Shown here piece after piece: positions 56,411-64,000 of a stretch of DNA of 64,000 bases. Both the position numbers and the translations under genes were made by a program. Origin of the DNA: Pseudomonas sp. Ant30-3 (GTDB lineage Bacteria; Pseudomonadota; Gammaproteobacteria; Pseudomonadales; Pseudomonadaceae); assembly GCF_000690905.1 (NCBI RefSeq), contig NZ_JMCL01000059.1, positions 1 through 64,000 of the forward strand, in the 5' to 3' direction. Each line of letters starts with the position of its first letter. Within the stretch, counting starts at the first letter, position 1. Under the pieces are notes generated by a model, which saw only the letters and a list, made by a program, of their open reading frames with translations, had not been told where the DNA came from and ran no database searches.

Positions 56411-57174
56411 GTCGCGAGATCCTTAAAGTCGAAAATCTGAGCATGCGCTTCGGCGGCTTGCTGGCGGTCAACGGCGTCGCCCTGACCGTCAAGGAAAAAC
56501 AGGTCGTTGCACTGATCGGCCCTAACGGTGCCGGCAAGACCACCGTGTTCAACTGCCTGACCGGTTTCTACAAGCCGAGCGGTGGCAGCATCCTGCTGGA
56601 CGGCGAGCCGATCCAGGGTCTGCCCGGCCACAAGATTGCTCTCAAAGGCGTGGTGCGCACCTTCCAGAACGTGCGGCTGTTCAAGGACATGACGGCGGTC
56701 GAGAACCTGTTGATCGCGCAGCACCGTCACCTGAACACCAACTTCCTGTCCGGTCTGTTCAAGACGCCGGCCTTTCGCAAGAGTGAGCGCGAGGCAATGG
56801 AATTTGCCGAGTACTGGCTCGACAAGGTCAACCTCACAGCGTTCGCCAACCGTCCGGCCGGCACGCTGGCCTACGGTCAGCAACGTCGGCTGGAAATCGC
56901 TCGCTGCATGATGACCCGCCCGCGGATCCTTATGCTCGACGAACCGGCCGCCGGCCTGAACCCGAAGGAAACCGAGGACCTGAAAGCACTGATCAGCATG
57001 TTGCGCGAAGAGCACAACGTCACCGTGCTGCTGATCGAACACGACATGAAGCTGGTCATGAGCATTTCCGACCACATTGTCGTGATCAACCAGGGCACAC
57101 CATTGGCAGACGGCACGCCGGAACAGATCCGCGACAATCCTGAAGTGATCAAAGCCTACCTGGGGGAAGCGTAA
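56407..57174 (+). CDS. braF: Branched-chain amino-acid ABC ATPase BraF (LivG)
   Basis: A 255-residue ATPase: Walker [18 protein letters not shown], signature [13 protein letters not shown] (LivG form of LSGGQ), Walker [14 protein letters not shown] and the switch His in [10 protein letters not shown]. It energises import with BraG. Confidence 0.96.
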   Translation: MSREILKVENLSMRFGGLLAVNGVALTVKEKQVVALIGPNGAGKTTVFNCLTGFYKPSGGSILLDGEPIQGLPGHKIALKGVVRTFQNVRLFKDMTAVENLLIAQHRHLNTNFLSGLFKTPAFRKSEREAMEFAEYWLDKVNLTAFANRPAGTLAYGQQRRLEIARCMMTRPRILMLDEPAAGLNPKETEDLKALISMLREEHNVTVLLIEHDMKLVMSISDHIVVINQGTPLADGTPEQIRDNPEVIKAYLGEA

Positions 57175-57876
57175 ATGCTGCAATTTGAAAACGTTTCCAC
57201 CTTCTACGGCAAGATTCAGGCCCTGCACGACGTCAACGTTGAAGTCCGTCAGGGCGAAATTGTCACGCTGATCGGCGCCAACGGCGCCGGCAAGTCGACC
57301 TTGCTGATGACGCTTTGCGGTTCGCCGCAAGCCCACAGCGGCAGCATCCGTTACATGGGTGAAGAACTTGTTGGCCTGGACTCGTCGCAGATCATGCGCA
57401 AAAGCATTGCGGTCGTGCCGGAAGGTCGACGGGTATTCGCTCGCCTGACCGTCGAAGAAAACCTCGCCATGGGCGGATTTTTCACTGACAAAGGCGATTA
57501 TCAGGAACAGATGGACAAGGTTCTCGAACTTTTCCCACGCCTGAAAGAACGCTTTGCCCAACGCGGCGGCACCATGTCCGGCGGCGAACAGCAAATGCTC
57601 GCCATCGGCCGTGCACTGATGAGCAAGCCGAAGCTGCTGCTGCTCGACGAGCCATCGCTGGGCTTGGCACCGATCATCATCCAGCAGATTTTCGACATCA
57701 TCGAACAGCTGCGCAAGGACGGTGTGACGGTGTTCCTGGTCGAGCAGAACGCCAACCAGGCGCTGAAAATCGCTGACCGCGCGTACGTTCTGGAGAACGG
57801 CCGCGTGGTGATGCAGGGTACGGGTGAGTCGCTGCTGACTGATCCGAAAGTGCGCGAAGCGTATCTCGGCGGTTGA
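57175..57876 (+). CDS. braG: Branched-chain amino-acid ABC ATPase BraG (LivF)
   Basis: A 233-residue ATPase: Walker A GANGAGKSTLLMTLCG, signature MSGGEQQMLAIGRALM, Walker B LLLLDEPSLGLAP and a Gln-type switch (FLVEQNANQALKI) typical of LivF. Its ATG follows the braF stop directly. A terminator closes the operon. Confidence 0.96.
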   Translation: MLQFENVSTFYGKIQALHDVNVEVRQGEIVTLIGANGAGKSTLLMTLCGSPQAHSGSIRYMGEELVGLDSSQIMRKSIAVVPEGRRVFARLTVEENLAMGGFFTDKGDYQEQMDKVLELFPRLKERFAQRGGTMSGGEQQMLAIGRALMSKPKLLLLDEPSLGLAPIIIQQIFDIIEQLRKDGVTVFLVEQNANQALKIADRAYVLENGRVVMQGTGESLLTDPKVREAYLGG

Positions 57877-57894
57877 GTCTTTGCGGTAAAAAGA

Positions 57895-57918
57895 AAACGG
57901 CCCTCGGGCCGTTTTTTT
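57895..57918 (+). terminator. Rho-independent terminator of braCDEFG
   Basis: AAACGGCCC-TC-GGGCCGTTT followed by a run of T to 57918. Confidence 0.93.
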
Positions 57919-57950
57919 GTGCGCGCCCACACCCCCAGAACACCCAAAAC

Positions 57951-58044
57951 CCTGTAGGAGCTGGCTTGCCAGCGATAGCGATGTGTCATTCAACGTGTTT
58001 TTTGAATGCTAGAACGTGATCGCTGGCAAGCCAGCTCCTACAGG
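57951..58044. repeat. Inverted REP pair, GCTGGCTTGCCAGC type
   Basis: cctgtaggagctggcttgcc and its inverse flank about 40 bases. This is a different REP subtype from the gagcgagcctgctcgc copies elsewhere in the window. Confidence 0.88.
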
Positions 58045-58058
58045 GGGTGTGTGCCGTG

Positions 58059-58967
58059 TCAGAGTTTGTCCAACGCCTCGCCACTGCGCTTGAACCACCC
58101 AATCAGATAATCCGCCAACACCTGCGTGCGTTTTGGCAACCCGCCTTGATACGGGTGCACGAGGTACATCGGCATGGTCCGCGTCTGATAATCACGCAGG
58201 AGCCAGCGCAATCGGCCGTCAGCCAGTTCCGTTTGCAGCAGGTACGAAGGCAAGCGCGCAATTCCAGCACCGGCTAATGCCGCTTTTTTCAACAGGCTGT
58301 AATGGTTGCTGGAGAACGGCCCTGAGACCCGTACCCGCACCAGTTCGTGTTGCTGGTGATAAAGCCATTCTTCACGCCCGCTGTAATGGCTGTTAAGCAG
58401 GCAGCGATGCTCGGCCAGGTCGTGCGGGCTGGATGGCTCGCCGTATTGTTCAAGATACGCGGGGCTGGCGCAGGTCATCTCATGCCAGGCGAGCAGCGGT
58501 TTGGCCACGAGACGCTCGTCATTGCCAACCTCTGAGCGAACCGCCAGATCGAAGCCGTCGCGGGACAGGTCACGATAGCTGTTGGCAAGGTCGAGCTCGA
58601 TCTGCACGTTCGGGTATTGCTTAGAAAACTCCAGCAACAGACCGTCGAAGAAGGTTTCACCCAGCGAGACCGGAACCGTCATACGCACCGGCCCGGCCAT
58701 GTCGTCCTTCAATCGTGCCAATGCCTGACGCGCCCTTTCCACCTGGACTACAAGCGCCTGGGCCTGGGGCAACAAGGCCGCGCCCGCCGCGGTGAGACTG
58801 AGTCGGCGGGTCGTCCGTTGCAGCAAGACTACGGAGAACCGTGCTTCCAACAGACTGATGCGCTTTGACAGCTGCCCCTTACTGCAACCCAACTGTTGCG
58901 CCGCCAAGGTGAAACTGCCGGCGTCGACCAGCACAGCGAACGCCGCCAGGTCATCCAACTCGCTCAT
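58059..58967 (-). CDS. LysR-family transcriptional regulator
   Basis: A 302-residue regulator. The N-terminal helix-turn-helix is LAAFAVLVDAGSFTLAAQQL and GCSKGQLSKRISLLEARFSV, and the C-terminal effector domain follows (MTVPVSLGETFFDGLLLEFS, GFDLAVRSEVGNDERLVAKP). It diverges from the SDR gene at 59074 over a 106-base gap, the usual place of a LysR target, so control of that gene is likely. The start at 58967 suits MSELDDLAAF. Confidence 0.9.
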   Translation of the reverse strand: MSELDDLAAFAVLVDAGSFTLAAQQLGCSKGQLSKRISLLEARFSVVLLQRTTRRLSLTAAGAALLPQAQALVVQVERARQALARLKDDMAGPVRMTVPVSLGETFFDGLLLEFSKQYPNVQIELDLANSYRDLSRDGFDLAVRSEVGNDERLVAKPLLAWHEMTCASPAYLEQYGEPSSPHDLAEHRCLLNSHYSGREEWLYHQQHELVRVRVSGPFSSNHYSLLKKAALAGAGIARLPSYLLQTELADGRLRWLLRDYQTRTMPMYLVHPYQGGLPKRTQVLADYLIGWFKRSGEALDKL

Positions 58968-59073
58968 GGGATTGTTTCCATTTGAAAACCAAAGGTTGCC
59001 CATTAGTGCACTTATCCGCAGAAAAAATCACCCTAGACTGACGACTCGTTTATTCACTACGAGGAACAGCAAC

Positions 59074-59673
59074 ATGAAGATTCTTTTGATTGGCGCCACA
59101 GGCACTATCGGCTCAGCCATCGACAAAGAGCTTGCCGAACGCCATGAGATCATCCGCATTGGCCGTAACAGCGGCGACTATCGGGTGGATATCAGCGACA
59201 GCGCTTCGATTCGCAAGCTGTTCGAACAGACTGGCAAATTCGACGCACTGATCTGCGCTGCCGGCAACGTGACCTTTGCGCCTTTGGTCGAAATGACTGA
59301 AGACAGTTTTTCGCTGGGGCTGAAAGACAAGCTGATGGGCCAAGTCAATTTGCTGCTGATTGGGCGGGAATTTGCCAATGATGGCGGCTCGTTCACCTTC
59401 ACCACCGGCGTGCTCAGTCATGACCCGATTCGCACTGGCGCCTCGGCAGCGCTGGTCAACGGCGCCATCGACAGCTTCGTGCGTGCTGCGGCCACTGAGC
59501 TGCCTCGCGGCTTGCGCGTTAACTCGGTGAGCCCGACGGTATTGCTCGAAGCCATGGGCAAGTACGCGCCATACTTCCGCGGCTACAAACCGGTTCCGGC
59601 AGCCGATGTGGCGTTGGCTTACGCGAAAAGTGTTGAAGGCCTGCAGACGGGTCAGACCTATCACGTAGGTTGA
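59074..59673 (+). CDS. Short-chain dehydrogenase-like protein without YxxxK
   Basis: A 199-residue Rossmann protein: GATGTIGSAIDKEL (TGxxGxxG), the NAG-like DALICAAGNVTFAP and the end PVPAADVALAYAKSVEGLQT. Where classical SDR enzymes have Tyr-x3-Lys, this one reads RTGASAALVNGAIDSFVRAA, with neither Tyr nor Lys. The family exists elsewhere, so it is not a local defect; the chemistry may differ or be lost. It is divergent from a LysR gene that probably controls it. Confidence 0.85.
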   Translation: MKILLIGATGTIGSAIDKELAERHEIIRIGRNSGDYRVDISDSASIRKLFEQTGKFDALICAAGNVTFAPLVEMTEDSFSLGLKDKLMGQVNLLLIGREFANDGGSFTFTTGVLSHDPIRTGASAALVNGAIDSFVRAAATELPRGLRVNSVSPTVLLEAMGKYAPYFRGYKPVPAADVALAYAKSVEGLQTGQTYHVG

Positions 59674-59684
59674 CCCACCACGAT

Positions 59685-59775
59685 CTGTAGGAGCAAGCTC
59701 GCTCGCGATGGGCGCAACGCGGTCAGACTGAAACACCGCATCATCGTTCATCGCCAGCAAGCCGGCTCCTACAGG
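59685..59775. repeat. Inverted REP pair, mixed subtypes
   Basis: ctgtaggagcaagctcgctc faces atcgccagcaagccggctcc about 45 bases away. The two arms belong to different REP subtypes. Confidence 0.8.
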
Positions 59776-59865
59776 TTAATCGATGCACCCAAATCAGGCA
59801 TCCGTCGGGGTTGTGATGAACGGCCAGGCTCAGTAACGTGGCGGCACTTGTCAGGAGAGCCAAAG

Positions 59866-60531
59866 ATGCGCGTTGCCCGTTCCTTAGTCCTTGTTACCCT
59901 GCTGCCTCTGTTCGCTGCCTGTCAGCTGTTTGATGGCCAGCGGGAAAGCGCCTCGCATGTGGGCCAGACCCGCCTGCAGGGTCAACTGACCGCCGCCGAC
60001 GGCAAATTGCTGTTCCAGCCGTGCGGCGAGCAGCGCAGCTATGTGGTCAACGACACCGGTGGCACCAGCGTTCTGCAAGAGGCCGCGACCCTGGCCGATG
60101 CTCAAGGCAAGCTGTTCGCCGATGTGCGCGGGCGAGTGGTCAGCAGCGGCAATGAAAGCCGAATCGATCTGGCACAACTCTACCGTGTCGAACGTTCAGG
60201 CGCAGCGTGCAACGATCCGAACTTCAAACAACTGATTCTGCGGGCTGCCGGCCATGGTCCGGAGTGGAATGTCCAAGTCAGTGGCAAAGGCATGATCATC
60301 GACCGCGCCGGTCAACCACCCTTGGCCGTGCCTTACGTCGAGGAACAACTGGGCGATGGCCGCTTCAACCTCAGCACCGAAATCAATAATCAGCACATCG
60401 AACTGTGGGTGGCGCCGCAACGTTGCGTCGACAGCAGCACCGGCAGTGTTCAACACATGAGCGCCGAATTGCGCATCGATGGCCAGGTGCAGCGCGGCTG
60501 CGGGTATTTCGGCGGCTCGCGCGACGACTGA
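59866..60531 (+). CDS. COG3650-type lipoprotein
   Basis: A 221-residue lipoprotein: the lipobox LFAAC puts the lipid on Cys19. Two Cys-containing repeats follow, one with GKLLFQPCGEQRSYVV and one with QHIELWVAPQRCVDSSTGSV, with a central ARG..GPEWNVQVSGKGMII. The architecture fits COG3650 membrane-associated proteins and HslJ-like repeats; function is unknown. ATG 59866 starts the signal peptide. Confidence 0.75.
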   Translation: MRVARSLVLVTLLPLFAACQLFDGQRESASHVGQTRLQGQLTAADGKLLFQPCGEQRSYVVNDTGGTSVLQEAATLADAQGKLFADVRGRVVSSGNESRIDLAQLYRVERSGAACNDPNFKQLILRAAGHGPEWNVQVSGKGMIIDRAGQPPLAVPYVEEQLGDGRFNLSTEINNQHIELWVAPQRCVDSSTGSVQHMSAELRIDGQVQRGCGYFGGSRDD

Positions 60532-60626
60532 TCGTTTTAGCCTCACGGGATGCGGCGGTTGCGGCTTATAATCGCCGCCTTCAAACGCCTTGGCGCAGTT
60601 GTGCGCCCCGCGAACCGGATCCCGTC

Positions 60627-62240
60627 ATGTTACGAATCACTGAACTCAAGCTGCCTATCGACCATCCCGAAGAAGACCTGCGCCCTGCCATCGTGCAGCG
60701 CCTGGGCATCGCCAGCGATGATCTGCTCGACTTCACCTTGTTCAAACGCAGCTACGATGCACGCAAAAAATCCTCCGAGCTGTGCTTTATCTACACCATT
60801 GATCTCAACGTTCGCGACGAGGCGGTGTTGCTGCACAGGTTCGCCGACGACCGCAACGTCAACGTAGCGCCAGATGTCAGCTATAAGCCGGTTGGCCAGG
60901 CACCAGCTGACCTGGCACAGCGCCCGGTAGTCGTAGGGTTCGGGCCGTGCGGGATCTTCGCCGGGTTGCTGCTGGCGCAGATGGGCTTCAAGCCGATCAT
61001 CCTCGAACGCGGCACCGAAGTGCGTCAGCGCACCAAGGACACGTGGGGCCTGTGGCGTAAAAACGTGCTCAATCCCGAGTCCAACGTGCAATTTGGTGAA
61101 GGTGGCGCCGGGACATTCTCCGACGGCAAGCTTTACAGCCAGATCAAGGATCCGAAGTTCATCGGTCGCAAAGTCCTGCACGAGTTCGTCAAAGCCGGCG
61201 CGCCGGACGAAATTCTCTACGTCAGCAAACCGCACATTGGTACGTTCCGTCTGACGGGTGTAGTGGAAAACATGCGTGAGCAGATTCGCGCATTGGGCGG
61301 CGAAGTGCGCTTTCAGCAGCGTGTCACCGATGTACTGATCGAGGACGGCCAACTGGTCGGCGTCGAGCTCGATGGCGGCGAACAGATTCACTCCAGGCAC
61401 GTGATTCTCGCGCTCGGCCACAGCGCCCGGGACACCTTCCGCATGCTCCACGGCCGTGGTGTGTTCATGGAAGCCAAACCGTTCTCGGTGGGTTTTCGCA
61501 TCGAGCACCCGCAGTCGCTGATCGACCGTGCACGCCTCGGCAAATACGCCGGGCACCCGAAACTCGGGGCCGCCGATTACAAATTGGTGCATCACGCCAA
61601 GAATGGCCGCTCGGTGTACAGCTTCTGCATGTGCCCAGGTGGCACGGTTGTCGCCGCGACTTCCGAGCCGAATCGTGTGGTCACCAACGGCATGAGTCAG
61701 TATTCGCGCAACGAGCGTAATGCCAACTCGGGGATCGTCGTCGGGATCACGCCTGAGGTCGATTATCCGGGCGGTCCGCTGGCGGGTATCGAGTTGCAGG
61801 AACGTCTGGAGTCTCACGCGTTTGTGCTGGGCGGCAGCAACTACGAAGCGCCGGCGCAACTGGTGGGTGATTTTATCGCCGGCAGGCCGTCGACCGAGCT
61901 AGGCAGTGTTGAACCATCCTACAAGCCGGGCGTTGCTCTGGGCGATCTGGCCCTGGCCTTGCCGGCCTTTGCTATCGAAGCGATTCGCGAAGCATTGCCG
62001 GCGTTCGAGAAGCAGATTCGCGGTTATTCGCTGCATGACGCGGTGCTGACCGGGATCGAGACGCGTACGTCTTCGCCACTGCGGATCACCCGCAATGAGT
62101 CGATGCAGAGCATGAATGTGAAGGGCCTGTTCCCGGCCGGTGAAGGCGCTGGTTATGCGGGCGGGATTCTGTCGGCGGGCGTCGACGGGATCCGGATTGC
62201 GGAAGCCGTGGCGCGGGATATTCTCGGTATCGAGGCCTGA
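60627..62240 (+). CDS. FAD-dependent dehydrogenase (COG2509)
   Basis: A 537-residue flavoprotein. A small N-terminal domain (MLRITELKLPIDHPEEDLRP to about 90) comes before the FAD motif PVVVGFGPCGIFAGLLLAQM and the second part ILERGTEVRQRTKDTWGLWR. Strings NVQFGEGGAGTFSDGKLYSQ and GLFPAGEGAGYAGGILSAGV are typical of COG2509. Substrate unknown. ATG 60627 fits the conserved start. Confidence 0.88.
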   Translation: MLRITELKLPIDHPEEDLRPAIVQRLGIASDDLLDFTLFKRSYDARKKSSELCFIYTIDLNVRDEAVLLHRFADDRNVNVAPDVSYKPVGQAPADLAQRPVVVGFGPCGIFAGLLLAQMGFKPIILERGTEVRQRTKDTWGLWRKNVLNPESNVQFGEGGAGTFSDGKLYSQIKDPKFIGRKVLHEFVKAGAPDEILYVSKPHIGTFRLTGVVENMREQIRALGGEVRFQQRVTDVLIEDGQLVGVELDGGEQIHSRHVILALGHSARDTFRMLHGRGVFMEAKPFSVGFRIEHPQSLIDRARLGKYAGHPKLGAADYKLVHHAKNGRSVYSFCMCPGGTVVAATSEPNRVVTNGMSQYSRNERNANSGIVVGITPEVDYPGGPLAGIELQERLESHAFVLGGSNYEAPAQLVGDFIAGRPSTELGSVEPSYKPGVALGDLALALPAFAIEAIREALPAFEKQIRGYSLHDAVLTGIETRTSSPLRITRNESMQSMNVKGLFPAGEGAGYAGGILSAGVDGIRIAEAVARDILGIEA

Positions 62241-62267
62241 CCCGCGATTCTGAAACAACACAGAACC

Positions 62268-62357
62268 CTGTGGGAGCGGGCTTGCTCGCGAAGGCGGATC
62301 AACATTACGCAGATGTTGGCTGATCCAGCGCTTTCGCGAGCAAGCCCGCTCCCACAG
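62268..62357. repeat. Inverted REP pair
   Basis: ctgtgggagcgggcttgctc faces gcgagcaagcccgctcccac, between two convergent genes. Confidence 0.88.
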
Positions 62358-62372
62358 TTGCTCTCTGGAGTG

Positions 62373-63467
62373 TCAGATATTCGCGCGCAGCACGGTGTCC
62401 GGCACCGGCTCACCGCGCTCGACGCTCGCGGCCACAGCATCAATCAACCCACTTAGCTCATACCCCTGCGCCTTGAGCCAGCCTTGATTGTAATAACTCG
62501 TCTCATATCGCTCGCCGCCGTCGCACAAAATCGCCACGATCGACCCCGACTCCCCCGCTCCTGCCATCTGTTGCGCCGCCATCAAGGCACCGATCAGATT
62601 GGTCCCGCTTGATCCGCCAACCCGACGTCCCAAGCGCTGCGCCAGATAATGCATGGCCGCCAGCGACAGCGCGTCCGGCACTTTGACCATCGCATCGATC
62701 ACCTTGGGCAGGAACGACGCTTCAACCCGTGGCCTACCGATGCCTTCGATGCGCGACCCATGAGCCAGCGTCAGGCTGGCATCACCGGTCAGGTAGTAAT
62801 CGAAAAACACCGAACGCTCGGCATCGGCACACAGCACGCGCGTGCAATGCTGGCGATAACGCACGTAACGGCCCAGTGTCGCGGTGGTCCCGCCAGTGCC
62901 GGGGCTGGAGATGAGCCAGCTCGGCTCAGGGTGCAACTCGAAACGCATCTGCTGAAAAATCGATTCGGCGATATTGTTGTTCGCCCGCCAGTCAGTGGCG
63001 CGCTCCGCGTAGGTGAACTGGTCGATAAAGTGACCATCGTGCTCACGCGCCAGTCGTTCGGATTCGGCGTAGATCTGCGTCGGATCTTCCACCAGATGAC
63101 TCTTGCCGCCATAGAACTCAATCTGCGCGATCTTCTCCCTGGACGTGGTCGCCGGCATCACTGCAATAAACGGAACACCCAGCAGGCGGGCGAAGTAGGC
63201 TTCGGAAATCGCCGTCGAACCGCTCGACGCTTCGATCACCGGCGCGCCGGGTTTGAGCCAGCCGTTGCACAAAGCGTAAAGAAACAGAGAACGCGCCAGA
63301 CGATGCTTGAGGCTGCCGGTGGGGTGGCTCGACTCGTCCTTGAAATACAATTCGATACCGGGAAAGCCCGGCAGAGCCAAGGGAATCAGGTGCGTGTCGG
63401 CGCTGCGCTGGAAGTCCGCTTCAATGATCCGAATGGCTTCGCGGGCCCATTGTCGATTGTCACTCAT
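62373..63467 (-). CDS. PLP-dependent cysteine synthase-like enzyme (Cds1-like)
   Basis: A 364-residue fold-type II PLP enzyme. The Schiff-base Lys is Lys54 in PTGSLKHRLA, the substrate loop is EASSGSTAISEAYF, and the phosphate-binding Gly loop is SSPGTGGTTATLGR. It is longer than CysK/CysM and shares features with mycobacterial Cds1, a cysteine desulfhydrase. Whether it makes or breaks cysteine is not readable. Its start is near the divergent nhaA. Confidence 0.85.
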   Translation of the reverse strand: MSDNRQWAREAIRIIEADFQRSADTHLIPLALPGFPGIELYFKDESSHPTGSLKHRLARSLFLYALCNGWLKPGAPVIEASSGSTAISEAYFARLLGVPFIAVMPATTSREKIAQIEFYGGKSHLVEDPTQIYAESERLAREHDGHFIDQFTYAERATDWRANNNIAESIFQQMRFELHPEPSWLISSPGTGGTTATLGRYVRYRQHCTRVLCADAERSVFFDYYLTGDASLTLAHGSRIEGIGRPRVEASFLPKVIDAMVKVPDALSLAAMHYLAQRLGRRVGGSSGTNLIGALMAAQQMAGAGESGSIVAILCDGGERYETSYYNQGWLKAQGYELSGLIDAVAASVERGEPVPDTVLRANI

Positions 63468-63707
63468 GCTTGTTTTTCTCGTTGAGTCGGCCTTGTCGCA
63501 AGGCTCATTCCGTCAGCTTAGGAAAAAACCTACAACACGCACAGATACAGCTGAGTCTGAATACGTCTGGCAACTGCTAGGCTCAGTTCTTCCAAGGCCT
63601 GCTTCCTTGTAACGGCATATAACAAAAAAGAATATAACTTTTGTTTTAACAACTAACGGTACGAGTTAGGGTGTGCCACCTTTTGAATTCATCGATGGAG
63701 AGCGACA

Positions 63708-64000
63708 TTGCCTCTGCGTAGCACATTCACGCGTTTCTTCCAGCTGGAAGCTGCCAGCGGTCTGTTGTTGATTGCCGCAGCCGTTCTGGCTCTAGTCATC
63801 AATAATTCGCCGCTGTCATGGCTCTACAACTGTCTGCTGGACACCCCGGTGGTGGCCCAGATTGGCGCACTCAAAATCGCCAAGCCCTTACTGCTCTGGA
63901 TCAACGATGGCCTGATGGCCATGTTTTTCCTGCTGATAGGGCTGGAAGTGAAGCGTGAAGTGCTCGACGGCCAATTGTCGAAGCCATCGCAGATCGTCCT
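63708..64000 (+). CDS. nhaA: Na+/H+ antiporter NhaA, cut by window end
   Basis: The first 97 codons of NhaA, running off the right edge. The segment [40 protein letters not shown] and [13 protein letters not shown] are textbook NhaA. It exports sodium in exchange for protons at high pH. The start is a TTG at 63708 with GGAG seven bases before it; no ATG is in a suitable place. The 240-base gap before it holds its promoter. Confidence 0.92.
   Translation, partial: MPLRSTFTRFFQLEAASGLLLIAAAVLALVINNSPLSWLYNCLLDTPVVAQIGALKIAKPLLLWINDGLMAMFFLLIGLEVKREVLDGQLSKPSQIV

Noticed and set aside
56362..57993. A 543-codon minus-strand open frame
   Set aside because: It is the complement of braF and braG.

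Overview
The window is chromosomal DNA from a fluorescent-group Pseudomonas (P. fluorescens complex). This rests on the gene content (complete protocatechuate pca cluster, EmhRABC-type RND pump, braCDEFG, RapA, PitA, CcoM, DUF2790 and DUF2288 proteins), on GC-rich codon use, and on many copies of the typical Pseudomonas REP palindromes in the gaps. No rRNA, tRNA, insertion sequence, integrase or CRISPR array was found.

Layout. 1-5.3 kb: a REP inverted repeat, a small secreted DUF2790 protein, nrdB, then a short accessory stretch (HNH endonuclease, an 'N-acetylglutamate synthase'-like small protein, a degraded reading frame, and an unrecognised 332-aa protein with a CoiA-like Cys/His N-terminus). 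5.3-13 kb: exported DUF3298-like protein, HTH protein, a metallo-hydrolase divergent from a TetR regulator with a palindromic operator, a soluble PAS-PAS chemoreceptor (BdlA-like), a glycerophosphodiesterase and a PepSY protein. 13-19.5 kb: a membrane chemoreceptor, ZntB, and a four-gene operon ending in an ECF42-type sigma factor, with a candidate self-recognised promoter in front. 19.7-26.4 kb: emhR and emhABC with the TtgR/EmhR-type operator between them. 26.5-26.9 kb: REP cluster. 26.9-37.9 kb: the whole protocatechuate branch of the beta-ketoadipate pathway on the minus strand, in the order pcaR-pcaK-pcaIJF-pcaHG-pcaT-pcaBDC, with paired PcaR boxes before pcaI, pcaK and pcaR. 38.4-46.2 kb: small conserved proteins, pitA, the 37-codon cbb3 oxidase subunit gene ccoM with Anr-like boxes, rapA and an MFS transporter. 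46.4-52.5 kb: an MHYT-GGDEF-EAL protein, a beta-hydroxyacid dehydrogenase, a 733-aa protein with an exact tubulin/FtsZ GTP-binding signature, and a DUF2288 protein. 52.8-57.9 kb: braCDEFG. 58-64 kb: LysR/SDR divergent pair, a COG3650 lipoprotein, a FAD-dependent dehydrogenase, a cysteine synthase-like PLP enzyme, and the start of nhaA.

How genes work together. The pca genes take protocatechuate in (PcaK), open the ring (PcaHG), carry it through PcaB, PcaC and PcaD to beta-ketoadipate, and convert that by PcaIJ and PcaF to succinyl-CoA and acetyl-CoA, under PcaR. EmhABC is a complete tripartite efflux pump with its repressor. BraCDEFG is a complete branched-chain amino-acid importer. The most unusual gene is the chromosomal tubulin-like protein at 49732-51933, which stands alone with no recognisable partner.
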